From an uncultured Collinsella sp. (lineage in GTDB: Bacteria; Actinomycetota; Coriobacteriia; Coriobacteriales; Coriobacteriaceae): a stretch of 9,196 nt of DNA. The stretch spans positions 1 to 9,196 of the forward strand of contig URUW01000062.1 of NCBI GenBank assembly GCA_900551205.1. The letters run 5' to 3'. Both the position numbers and the translations under genes were made by a program. Position 1 is the first letter of the stretch, and the number at the start of each line of letters is the position of its first letter. Below are positions 1 to 5,975 of the stretch, one piece after another. The notes beneath the pieces were generated by a model. The model was not told the origin of the DNA, ran no database searches, and saw nothing but the letters and a program-made list of their open reading frames with translations.

Positions 1-60
<60 letters not shown>

Positions 61-90
61 ATGTCTGGGCGCCTCATGTGCGCAAGAAAG

Positions 91-120
91 ATTATTACGC
101 GGGAGTTCGGTAAGCGGCAA
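91..120 (-). promoter_or_regulatory. Probable sigma-70-type promoter of the tRNA-fMet gene
   Basis: On the minus strand a -35-like TTGCCG (plus positions 115-120) is followed after 18 bp by AATAAT (91-96), five of six matches to TATAAT. Transcription would start near 84, about 24 nt before the tRNA 5' end at 60, a normal leader for a tRNA gene. This is motif reading only. Confidence 0.55.
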
Positions 121-198
121 GGAAAATCTCGTAGAGCATAATTCCTTCATATTTAGAACTCCTCAGCCCCTATCACCGTGAACGAATCGCAGCCGAGC

Positions 199-221
199 GC
201 CGCCGGCGGCACGTATACAAT
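199..221 (+). promoter_or_regulatory. Possible coaX -10 region next to a 12-bp palindrome
   Basis: TATACAAT (214-221) resembles a -10 box 37 bp before the coaX start. No convincing -35 hexamer lies 16-18 bp upstream. Instead the perfect palindrome GCCGCCGGCGGC (199-210) occupies the spacer region. The palindrome could be an operator or chance in GC-rich DNA. Confidence 0.25.
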
Positions 222-257
222 GGTGCGCGTCCTTTTACGCCGACACCTGGAGTAGAC

Positions 258-1031
258 ATGCTGCTCGCTATCGATATGGGAAACACGCAGACGGCCATGG
301 GCCTGTTTGACGGAGACGAGCTGGTGCAGTCGTGGCGCATGCCCACCGACCGCTCCTATACCGCCGACGAGATCCACGTGCGCCTGATGGGCTTCTTTAA
401 GATGTACGACCTCTCGCTCGGCGCGGTCGACGCGATCGCCTTTGCCGGCGTGGTGCCGCAGCTCTCGCGCGAGTGGCACGCCGTGGCCAACCGCATCGCG
501 GCAGACGCCATCGTCATTGGGCAGCAGACGGCGGCCGTGACCAAGCTGCGGGCGGCGCGTCCCCAGGCCGTTGGTGCCGACCGCATCGCCAACGCCGTCG
601 CTGCCGAGACCTTCTACGGCGCTCCGGCGATCGTGGTGGACTTTGGCACCGCAACCAATATCGACGTTATCGACGAGGACGGCTATTACATTGGCGGAGC
701 GATTGCGCCGGGCATCCGCATTTCGATGGACGCGCTCGCCGCCCGAGCCGCCAAGCTCGCTAGCGTTCCGCTCGAGGCGCCCGAGCACGCCATCGGCCGC
801 GATACCGAGGAGTGCATCAAGGTCGGCGCCGTAACGGGCGCCGCCGCCATGGCCGAGGGCCTGGTCGCGCGCATGAAGCGCGAGCTGGGGCGCGAGGACG
901 CCACCGTTATCGCCACGGGCGGCCTCGCCAGCATCGTCGCCGATTCGACTGATGCCTTCGACATAGTCGACGGCCAGCTCACCATCAAAGGCATCTGCGA
1001 AATCTACCGCCGCATGCAGAAGCTGGGGTAA
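258..1031 (+). CDS. coaX: Type III pantothenate kinase
   Basis: A 257-residue protein, the usual length for CoaX. It phosphorylates pantothenate with ATP in the first committed step of coenzyme A synthesis, in the cytoplasm. Visible motifs are the N-terminal ASKHA phosphate loop DMGNT (residues 6-10), GADR (106-109) whose Asp108 matches the catalytic base, DFGTAT (128-133), and GGAIAPGI (146-153) followed by the S..AL segment. The ATG at 258 is supported by GGAG at 249-252, five bases upstream. It is transcribed away from tRNA-fMet and appears monocistronic: 45 bp after the stop lies a 23-bp perfect hairpin followed by TTTT, which can act as its terminator. All family residues I can recall are intact, so it should be functional. 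CoaX enzymes are known to resist CoA feedback and to need a monovalent cation. Confidence 0.96.
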   Translation: MLLAIDMGNTQTAMGLFDGDELVQSWRMPTDRSYTADEIHVRLMGFFKMYDLSLGAVDAIAFAGVVPQLSREWHAVANRIAADAIVIGQQTAAVTKLRAARPQAVGADRIANAVAAETFYGAPAIVVDFGTATNIDVIDEDGYYIGGAIAPGIRISMDALAARAAKLASVPLEAPEHAIGRDTEECIKVGAVTGAAAMAEGLVARMKRELGREDATVIATGGLASIVADSTDAFDIVDGQLTIKGICEIYRRMQKLG

Positions 1032-1076
1032 GGCGGGGTTTAAGTCGAGCGCGAGCGGCGAACTAGGCAACGCATC

Positions 1077-1125
1077 GGTCCTATTCCTCAAAATCGAAAT
1101 TTTTTCGATTTTGAGGAATAGGACC
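1077..1125. repeat. Palindrome copy 1 (23-bp perfect arms), downstream flank of the ATPase gene and likely coaX terminator
   Basis: The arms 1077-1099 and 1103-1125 are perfectly complementary with a 3-nt loop. The core CTATTCCTCAAAA is shared with two further copies at 2353-2393 and 2436-2482. Read rightward, the stem is followed by TTTTG, so it can terminate coaX. Read leftward, it starts six bases after the stop codon of the DUF4143 ATPase (1131). Its central triplet is TCG/CGA where copy 2 has CTG/CAG, and both pair fully. Confidence 0.85.
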
Positions 1126-1130
1126 TTTTG

Positions 1131-2327
1131 CTAAGCCTCGCCGCACAACCACCTCGCCAGGTCCACGATCTGCACCCCATCGCGATCCGTGGCCTCGTGA
1201 TGCGTGCGAGCAAGAATCATCTTGGGATACGCATCGCCAATGCTCAGCAGTGGCGAAATCTCGCGTTCAAACGTCTTATCCGAGCTAATGTCGTCGCTCA
1301 CCTGGATATAGAGCTTCTCGCTCCGTTTGATTGCTACAAAGTCTATTTCCTTTTTATAGAGCACGCCGACGTATACCTCGTATCCGCGCCGCAGCAGCTC
1401 GATGGCCACCATGTTCTCGTATACGCGCCCCCAATCCATATCACGTGTACCAAGCAGTGCGTATTTGAACGCGTGGTCTGCCAGGTAATACTTCTCGCCG
1501 CTCTTAAGGTATTTTTTGCCGCGAATGTCGTACCGACGAACTTTATAGAAGGCAAACGCATCGCACAGGTACCCCATGTACGTGCCGACCGTCTTGTTCG
1601 TAATCTTTAGCCCATCCGCATTCAAAACATCTGTAATGCTGCGTGCCGACGTTATGTTGGAGACGTTGTCCATCATGTAATCGGCAATGCGCAGCAGTGC
1701 CGATTCGTTTCTCACGTTATGCCGCTGCACGATATCCCTCACGATGAGCGTTTTGAAGACATTGGAAAGATATTGGTAGCGCTGCTCCTGCAGTGGATAA
1801 GGGTAAGAGCCGGACATACCGCCGGTTCTCGCGTACTCATCGAAGTCGTGATCGACCTCGCCCTCGTCACTATAGAAGCGATACTCCTCAAACGAGAATG
1901 GGAAAACCTCGATCTCGAACGTGCGCCCCGTAAAGAGCGTCGACAGATCGCTCGACAGCAAAAAGGCGTTCGATCCGGTGATGAAGATGTCGTACTGCTC
2001 GGATGCATGGAGGCTGTTAATCGCGCGTTCAAAGCCGTCGCACATCTGAACCTCGTCGATAAGCAGGAAGTTTTGCTTGTCGGACACTCGATGCTCTTTC
2101 ACATAGGCGAGCAGGGCATGATATTCGAGCAGGCCCTCGAACTCGTCGAGGTTGTAATTGATATGGATGACATTCGAATTGGACAGATTTGCCTCCACGT
2201 AATCGCGGAGGGCCTCGAGCAATTTTGACTTACCGCTACGGCGAATGCCCGTTATGACCTTGATGTCCGGTACGCCAATAAGGCTCGTCAACGTGTCCAT
2301 ATATGACGTTCTATTGATGAGTTTCAT
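1131..2327 (-). CDS. AAA ATPase with C-terminal DUF4143 domain (AAA_14/DUF4143 family)
   Basis: A 398-residue protein starting at the ATG at 2327, which has GAGG seven bases upstream. A longer reading from a TTG at 2363 would begin inside a palindrome and is not preferred. The N-terminal P-loop domain shows Walker A GIRRSGKS (residues 27-34), Walker B FLLIDEVQ (87-94) and the family's conserved ITGSNAFLLSSDL stretch (116-128) leading into EIEVFPFSFEEY (138-149). The C-terminal half has the DUF4143 nuclease-like segment with ENMVAIELLRRGYEVY (304-319), EIDFVAI (327-333) and YIQVS (340-344). In many relatives this last strand carries a Lys (VEVK-like), which is absent here. The biological role of the family is unsettled; such ATPases are abundant and variable in gut anaerobes. 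Base composition is visibly lower in G+C than the neighbours, and palindromes flank both ends, which suggests acquisition as a module. Substrate and partner are unknown. Confidence 0.9.
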   Translation of the reverse strand: MKLINRTSYMDTLTSLIGVPDIKVITGIRRSGKSKLLEALRDYVEANLSNSNVIHINYNLDEFEGLLEYHALLAYVKEHRVSDKQNFLLIDEVQMCDGFERAINSLHASEQYDIFITGSNAFLLSSDLSTLFTGRTFEIEVFPFSFEEYRFYSDEGEVDHDFDEYARTGGMSGSYPYPLQEQRYQYLSNVFKTLIVRDIVQRHNVRNESALLRIADYMMDNVSNITSARSITDVLNADGLKITNKTVGTYMGYLCDAFAFYKVRRYDIRGKKYLKSGEKYYLADHAFKYALLGTRDMDWGRVYENMVAIELLRRGYEVYVGVLYKKEIDFVAIKRSEKLYIQVSDDISSDKTFEREISPLLSIGDAYPKMILARTHHEATDRDGVQIVDLARWLCGEA

Positions 2328-2331
2328 TGGG

Positions 2332-2338
2332 CCCCCTC
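2332..2338 (-). promoter_or_regulatory. Ribosome binding site deciding the ATPase start
   Basis: The minus strand reads GAGGGGG just upstream of the ATG at 2327, with GAGG seven bases from the start. This favours the internal ATG over the TTG at 2363, which lies within the left arm of palindrome copy 2. Confidence 0.6.
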
Positions 2339-2352
2339 GCGGTCTTTTATCG

Positions 2353-2393
2353 CTATTCCTCAAAACTGAAAAATTTTCAGTTTTGAGGAATAG
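2353..2393. repeat. Palindrome copy 2 (41 bp, perfect), upstream of the ATPase start
   Basis: Twenty-base arms 2353-2372 and 2374-2393 are exactly complementary around a single central A. It shares the outer 13 bp with copy 1 but has CTG/CAG in place of TCG/CGA. It lies 26 bp upstream of the ATPase ATG. If the -10-like TATATT at 2405-2410 on the minus strand is used, the palindrome falls in the 5' untranslated leader just after the transcription start, where it could act as an operator or as an RNA hairpin. Confidence 0.85.
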
Positions 2394-2404
2394 GCTCTGT
2401 AACG

Positions 2405-2410
2405 AATATA
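2405..2410 (-). promoter_or_regulatory. Possible -10 box of the ATPase gene
   Basis: The minus strand reads TATATT, five of six matches to the consensus, between palindrome copies 2 and 3. The hexamer 17 bp upstream is a poor -35. Transcription would begin near 2398, just before palindrome copy 2. Confidence 0.25.
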
Positions 2411-2435
2411 CCTCGCGAAAGGCCGAGCTGGCTTA

Positions 2436-2482
2436 ATCCTATTCCTCAAAAACGAAAATTATTCAGTTTTGAGGAATAGGAT
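2436..2482. repeat. Palindrome copy 3 (imperfect), 43 bp beyond copy 2
   Basis: Outer arms 2436-2451 and 2467-2482 pair perfectly over 16 bp, again with the CTATTCCTCAAAA core. Two mismatched positions (2452-2453 against 2465-2466) interrupt the stem before three further pairs. The right arm matches copy 2 (TTCAGTTTTGAGG), while the left arm carries ACG instead of CTG. The copy has therefore lost pairing at the same triplet that differs between copies 1 and 2. Confidence 0.8.
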
Positions 2483-2505
2483 CGAGATGCCGCCCTGCAG
2501 TCACG

Positions 2506-2543
2506 CAGAAGCCCTCCCCGGTGCAAGCCGAGGAGGGCTTCTG
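2506..2543 (-). terminator. Hairpin terminator of the cobB-folPK-BPL-like operon
   Basis: Twelve-base arms CAGAAGCCCTCC (2506-2517) and its complement (2532-2543) flank a 14-nt loop that can itself form a few pairs. It lies 35 bp downstream of the stop codon of the last gene of the leftward operon (2579), and no plus-strand gene runs into it. There is no clear T tract in the leftward direction, so this may be a weak or factor-assisted terminator. Confidence 0.55.
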
Positions 2544-2578
2544 TCGTCATCGTTATCTTTGAACGCGAGTGCCTCGCG

Positions 2579-3280
2579 CTACAGACCGCGAATCCGTACG
2601 GCCTCGGGCGGAAACTCCTGCTCGCCGGCATCGGTCTTGATGGTCGCGCGGCCCCAGATGTCCAGGCCCGCAAACACACCGACCGCAAGCGGCAGGCCGT
2701 TGGGCGACACCGCTGCAACTTGGCGACCCAGCAGCGGCACCATATCGAAATACTCGCCCAGCACGGGAGCCAGCGGGCCGGCAGCGCCCTGCGGGGTGTT
2801 CGCGACGGCAGCCCAGGCATCCACGCGGACAAGCACGGCGGCGGCCAATGCCTCGACCAGCACTTCGTCGGCCATATCCACGCCAAGCTCGTTCAGCGCC
2901 GCGCGCTCAATATCCACCGTTACGGCACCGAACATGCCCGCGGCGCCGGCACCGCCGTTGACGGCGACGCGCGCGAACGACGTCTCAAACGCGGGCGCGC
3001 CGTACACGATATTGCTCGGCCACTCAATGCCCACCTTGCCGGCAAGGCCCAGACCCGGCGTCGACGCTGTGCCCACAAGCGCATCCATCATACCCATCGC
3101 CGCCACAAACGGCAGGCCGTGGAAGGCATGCATGCTCACGTCCGGGCGCACGATCAGCGAAAACGTCAACGACGCCTCACCCGCACTCCAAGCGCACCAG
3201 CCCGCGGACGCACCCTCGCGGCCTGCGTCGCGCGCGGCGTCAAGCTCGATACCGGCGGCTACAGCATTCATCTCAATCAT
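2579..3280 (-). CDS. Biotin-ligase-fold (BirA/BPL-like) protein lacking catalytic motifs
   Basis: A 233-residue protein whose ATG (3278-3280) directly abuts the folP-folK stop codon (3281-3283) with no spacer. Translation is therefore probably coupled and no separate Shine-Dalgarno is needed. Several segments align by eye with bacterial biotin-protein ligases: SLTFSLIVRP (37-46), the strand VGIEWPSNIVY (83-93) at the place of the family's KWPND motif, GMFGAVTV (115-122) at the place of the GILxE strand, and a C-terminal SH3-like region (about 185-232) with GLDIWGRATIKT. However, the catalytic Lys-Trp-Pro-Asn-Asp is Glu-Trp-Pro-Ser-Asn, the GRGRxGR biotinyl-AMP loop is not recognisable, and the usual N-terminal STNDxA segment is missing. 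It is probably not an active biotin ligase. Its role is unknown; it may bind a ligand or a partner made by the operon. The fold assignment is inferred from motif spacing. Confidence 0.7.
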   Translation of the reverse strand: MIEMNAVAAGIELDAARDAGREGASAGWCAWSAGEASLTFSLIVRPDVSMHAFHGLPFVAAMGMMDALVGTASTPGLGLAGKVGIEWPSNIVYGAPAFETSFARVAVNGGAGAAGMFGAVTVDIERAALNELGVDMADEVLVEALAAAVLVRVDAWAAVANTPQGAAGPLAPVLGEYFDMVPLLGRQVAAVSPNGLPLAVGVFAGLDIWGRATIKTDAGEQEFPPEAVRIRGL

Positions 3281-5014
3281 CTACATACGCCCCAATTCGC
3301 CCACGATATGGCCCACGCGGTCCTCGGGCTCCTTGACCTCGACGCCGTTGTAGCGGAAGAACCGCGCCGGGTCGTGCATCAGGTCCTCGAGCGGCACCAG
3401 CACAAAGTCGCGCTCACCAATGAGCGGATGCGGCAGGCGCAGCTTTTTGCCGCCGTGGGTCTCGCCGTCCATCCACAGCAGGTCCAGGTCGATGGTGCGC
3501 GGGCCGTTGACCTTGGCCTTCTTGGAGCGGTCGCGCCCCAGCTCGGCCTCGATCTTCATGAGCTCGTCGAGCAGCACCAACGGCGCCAGCTCGGTCTTGA
3601 TCTCTATGACGGCGTTGGCAAATGCGTCCTGGCGCGTCTCGTAGGCCGGCTCGCTCTCGTAGATGCGCGAGCAGTTGGACACGCAGGTAAGCGGGATCTC
3701 GGCAATCATGTCGCGCGCAGCACGGATGTTGTCGCAGCGATGCCCCAGGTTGGAACCCACGGCCACAAACGCGCGGCGCGGCTGCGGCTTGGCAACGGCC
3801 CAGTAACCGTTCAGGAACTGCGCAAAGCCCGCAACGTCATGCACACGCACGATGTTGGCGCCGGCCTGGATGGCGCCCAGGCACACGCCAAACGTGGCGG
3901 CATCGCGCGCGGCGGCTTCGGTCACGCCCGAGACGGCTCCCACAAAACGTTTGCGCGACACGGCGCACATGAGCGGATAGCCCAGCGACGCCATCTTGGC
4001 GGTCTCGCGCTGGATGACGACATCCTCGTTGGCCGTCTTGCCAAAGCCCGGGCCGGGATCGATGCAGATACGGTCGCGCGACACGCCGGCATGGATGAGC
4101 GTGCGGGCCTGGTCGGACAGAAAGCCCATGACGCGGCGCATGATGGGCGCAGAATCGGGCAGGGTAAAGCGGCGGAGCTGCGAGGTGGGCACGTAGGCTT
4201 CCTCACGGCGGGCACTGCGGCGCATCATGGCGGCCAGGTGGTCGCTGGGCTCTGGTGCGGCTTCGGTAGCGGCGGGCACGGTCTCGGGCGCAGCGGCGGC
4301 AGGGGCAGCCTGCTCGGCAGTCGGCGTCTCTGGCTCGTCAACAGGCTCGGGCGCGGGCTCCGGTTCGCCAAACGGCAGCGAGGGCTGTACCACACCGCCC
4401 GGAAGCTTGGCCTCAACCTTGGACTCGCCCAGCAACTTGCCGCGACGGCGACGGGCCGGCTTCTCGGCCTCGCGCGCGGCCTCGGCAGCCGCTTCGCGTG
4501 CCTTCTCGGCAACAAACGCCGCAGCTGAGGTATCGAGCTGCACCGTCGCGTGCGTGCGTGCTGGTGTGGCGACCTCGCCGGCGTGCATCACGATGACGCC
4601 GCAGGTGCTCGTCTTAACGAACTCGACCATCTTGGGGTCGGTGAAGCCGGTCACGTCGTTGACGATCGAGGCGCCGCAGCGCACGGCCGCCTTGGCAACC
4701 GCCACATGACGCGTATCGATCGAGACGATGGCGCCCTCTTTGGCCAGCGCGCGCACCACGGGCAGTACGCGGCGAGCCTCCTCGTCGGGATTAACCGGGG
4801 TAAAGCCAGGGCGCGTGGACTCACCGCCCACGTCGATGATGTCGGCGCCGGCGTCAAGCATCGCCAGGCCGTACTCGATGGCGGCATCCGGGTCGAAGTG
4901 CTCCCCGCCGTCGCTAAACGAATCGGGCGTCACGTTGAGGACGCCCATGATGCGCGGACGGTCAAAGCTGAGCTCGTACTTTCCGCACCGCCATGTCTTG
5001 CTGTCGTTCGCCAT
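3281..5014 (-). CDS. folP: Fused dihydropteroate synthase / 6-hydroxymethyl-7,8-dihydropterin pyrophosphokinase (FolP-FolK)
   Basis: A 577-residue bifunctional folate enzyme. Residues 1-about 410 are dihydropteroate synthase, joining p-aminobenzoate to the pterin pyrophosphate. Motifs are NVTPDSFSDGG (27-37), GGESTRPG (63-70), the ND pair (119-120), MHAG (143-146), DPGPGFGKT (319-327), SRKRF (353-357) and RVHDV (390-394). Residues 413-577 are HPPK (FolK), which makes that pyrophosphate: AVGSNLG (418-424), then GPRTIDLDLL (504-513 approx.) and LPHPLIGERDFVLVPL (527-542 approx.). The order FolP then FolK is the reverse of the HPPK-DHPS fusion known from fungi and plants. Between the MHAG strand and the DPG strand lie about 120 extra residues (about 163-285) rich in Ala, Glu and Pro with a basic patch RRRR. 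The start at 5014 has AGGAGG six bases upstream; an in-frame ATG two codons earlier directly abuts that site. It lies downstream of cobB and is coupled to the BPL-like gene. Confidence 0.93.
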   Translation of the reverse strand: MANDSKTWRCGKYELSFDRPRIMGVLNVTPDSFSDGGEHFDPDAAIEYGLAMLDAGADIIDVGGESTRPGFTPVNPDEEARRVLPVVRALAKEGAIVSIDTRHVAVAKAAVRCGASIVNDVTGFTDPKMVEFVKTSTCGVIVMHAGEVATPARTHATVQLDTSAAAFVAEKAREAAAEAAREAEKPARRRRGKLLGESKVEAKLPGGVVQPSLPFGEPEPAPEPVDEPETPTAEQAAPAAAAPETVPAATEAAPEPSDHLAAMMRRSARREEAYVPTSQLRRFTLPDSAPIMRRVMGFLSDQARTLIHAGVSRDRICIDPGPGFGKTANEDVVIQRETAKMASLGYPLMCAVSRKRFVGAVSGVTEAAARDAATFGVCLGAIQAGANIVRVHDVAGFAQFLNGYWAVAKPQPRRAFVAVGSNLGHRCDNIRAARDMIAEIPLTCVSNCSRIYESEPAYETRQDAFANAVIEIKTELAPLVLLDELMKIEAELGRDRSKKAKVNGPRTIDLDLLWMDGETHGGKKLRLPHPLIGERDFVLVPLEDLMHDPARFFRYNGVEVKEPEDRVGHIVGELGRM

Positions 5015-5020
5015 GAACAT

Positions 5021-5026
5021 CCTCCT
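5021..5026 (-). promoter_or_regulatory. Perfect Shine-Dalgarno AGGAGG of folP-folK
   Basis: The minus strand reads AGGAGG, six bases before the ATG at 5014. It decides against the long N-terminal extension back to 5191, which would overlap the end of cobB. Confidence 0.85.
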
Positions 5027-5036
5027 AAAATGCCCA

Positions 5037-5064
5037 CGCCGCCGAGCTTGGGGAGCTGGCGGCG
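5037..5064 (-). promoter_or_regulatory. Leader hairpin between cobB and folP-folK
   Basis: CGCCGCC (5037-5043) and AGCT (5045-5048) pair with AGCT (5054-5057) and GGCGGCG (5058-5064), giving 11 bp with one bulged base and a 5-nt loop. On the minus strand it is followed by TGGGCATTTT and then the folP Shine-Dalgarno. It could be a weak terminator or attenuator between cobB and folP, or simply RNA structure. A -10-like TACAAT (5090-5095, minus) lies upstream without a good -35. Confidence 0.4.
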
Positions 5065-5109
5065 GGGTCGCTTTGCACTCAGTCTTTCTATTGTATCCGC
5101 GCGCGCGGG

Positions 5110-5862
5110 CTAGAACGCAAACGCGGCCGCGATGTCGCAAGAAATCAGCAGGTCGGCATTTGCATCCTGATCGGTGGGCGCCAAATTGCAAATGGCCAGC
5201 GTATCGCCAGTAAAGTAACGCGTGAGGCCCGCCGCCGGATACACTACGAGCGAGGTTCCGCCCACGACGAGGGCGTCGGCTGCGGCGATGGCAGTAACGG
5301 CGCCGGTAAGCACACGCTCATCGAGCGGCTCCTCGTAGAGGACCACATCTGGCTTGATGCGACCGCCGCACGCAGGGCACACGGGCACGCCCGCGGCATC
5401 CTCGTGCTCGCGCGCGCAAATCCATTCGGCGCTGTAGACCGCGCCGCACGTCTGGCAGATATTGCGGTGTACCGAGCCATGCAGCTCAAACACGCGCCGT
5501 GAACCAGCCGCCTGATGCAAGCCATCGATGTTTTGCGTCACCACGGCGTCGAGCTTGCCGGCGCGCTCCAGCTCGGCCAGCTTGGTGTGACAGCGATTGG
5601 GCTTAGCGTTAAGCGCGATCATCTTGGTGCGGTAAAAGTCGAAGAACTCCGCCGGATGTGTCTCGTAAAAGCTGTGCGAGAGCATAGTCTCGGGCGGATA
5701 GGAAAACCGTTGGTGATACAGACCGTCCACGCTGCGGAAATCGGGAATGCCGCTTGCCGTGGAAACACCCGCGCCGCCAAAGAAGACCACGTGACTATGG
5801 GTTTCGAACAGCTCCGCCAGCGCGGCAGAGGCCTGTTTGGAATCCGATATTGCCTGCGTCAT
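5110..5862 (-). CDS. cobB: NAD-dependent protein deacylase, Sir2 family (sirtuin)
   Basis: A 250-residue sirtuin, close to the family's usual bacterial length. It removes acyl groups from lysines using NAD, releasing nicotinamide and O-acyl-ADP-ribose, in the cytoplasm. Motifs in order: GAGVSTASGIPDFRS (30-44), TQNIDGLH (109-116), catalytic His128 in LHG, a zinc site of Cys136, Cys139, Cys162 and Cys165, GGTSLVVYPAAGL (201-213), and ICNLAPT (224-230) in the NAD-binding region. The overall pattern is closest to class U sirtuins such as the Thermotoga enzyme, judged from memory. The start at 5862 is chosen because GGAGG lies six bases upstream (5869-5873); an upstream extension lacks such a site. 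It is divergent from exoA with 113 bp between the starts, and is the first gene of the leftward folate operon, 95 bp before folP-folK. Confidence 0.94.
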   Translation of the reverse strand: MTQAISDSKQASAALAELFETHSHVVFFGGAGVSTASGIPDFRSVDGLYHQRFSYPPETMLSHSFYETHPAEFFDFYRTKMIALNAKPNRCHTKLAELERAGKLDAVVTQNIDGLHQAAGSRRVFELHGSVHRNICQTCGAVYSAEWICAREHEDAAGVPVCPACGGRIKPDVVLYEEPLDERVLTGAVTAIAAADALVVGGTSLVVYPAAGLTRYFTGDTLAICNLAPTDQDANADLLISCDIAAAFAF

Positions 5863-5975
5863 ATATGTCCTCCGTCCGTGTCTCCGGGACGGCGGCGTTC
5901 GCACTATCACTCGCGGACTCCGCCCCGCTCTAGTTGCGTTAATCTTAAGCCTGCCAACCCCGTCGAAAGGACACC

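Noticed and set aside
1128..1610. 160-codon plus-strand frame
   Set aside because: It is antisense to the ATPase gene, which has complete family motifs.
2328..2363. N-terminal extension of the ATPase from a TTG
   Set aside because: The start would lie inside palindrome copy 2, and the internal ATG at 2327 has a better ribosome binding site and begins at the usual family N-terminus.
1077..2482. CRISPR-like reading of the repeated palindromes
   Set aside because: There are only three copies with unequal spacing, one gap containing a whole gene, and no cas genes.
2720..4528. 602-codon open frame on the plus strand
   Set aside because: It is antisense to folP-folK and the BPL-like gene, lacks recognisable motifs, and arises from the high G+C of the real genes.
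5015..5191. N-terminal extension of FolP
   Set aside because: It would overlap cobB and has no similarity to the family; the ATG at 5014 has a perfect Shine-Dalgarno.
5940..5945. Possible -10 (TAATCT) for exoA
   Set aside because: There is no -35-like hexamer at a suitable distance, so it is not better than chance.
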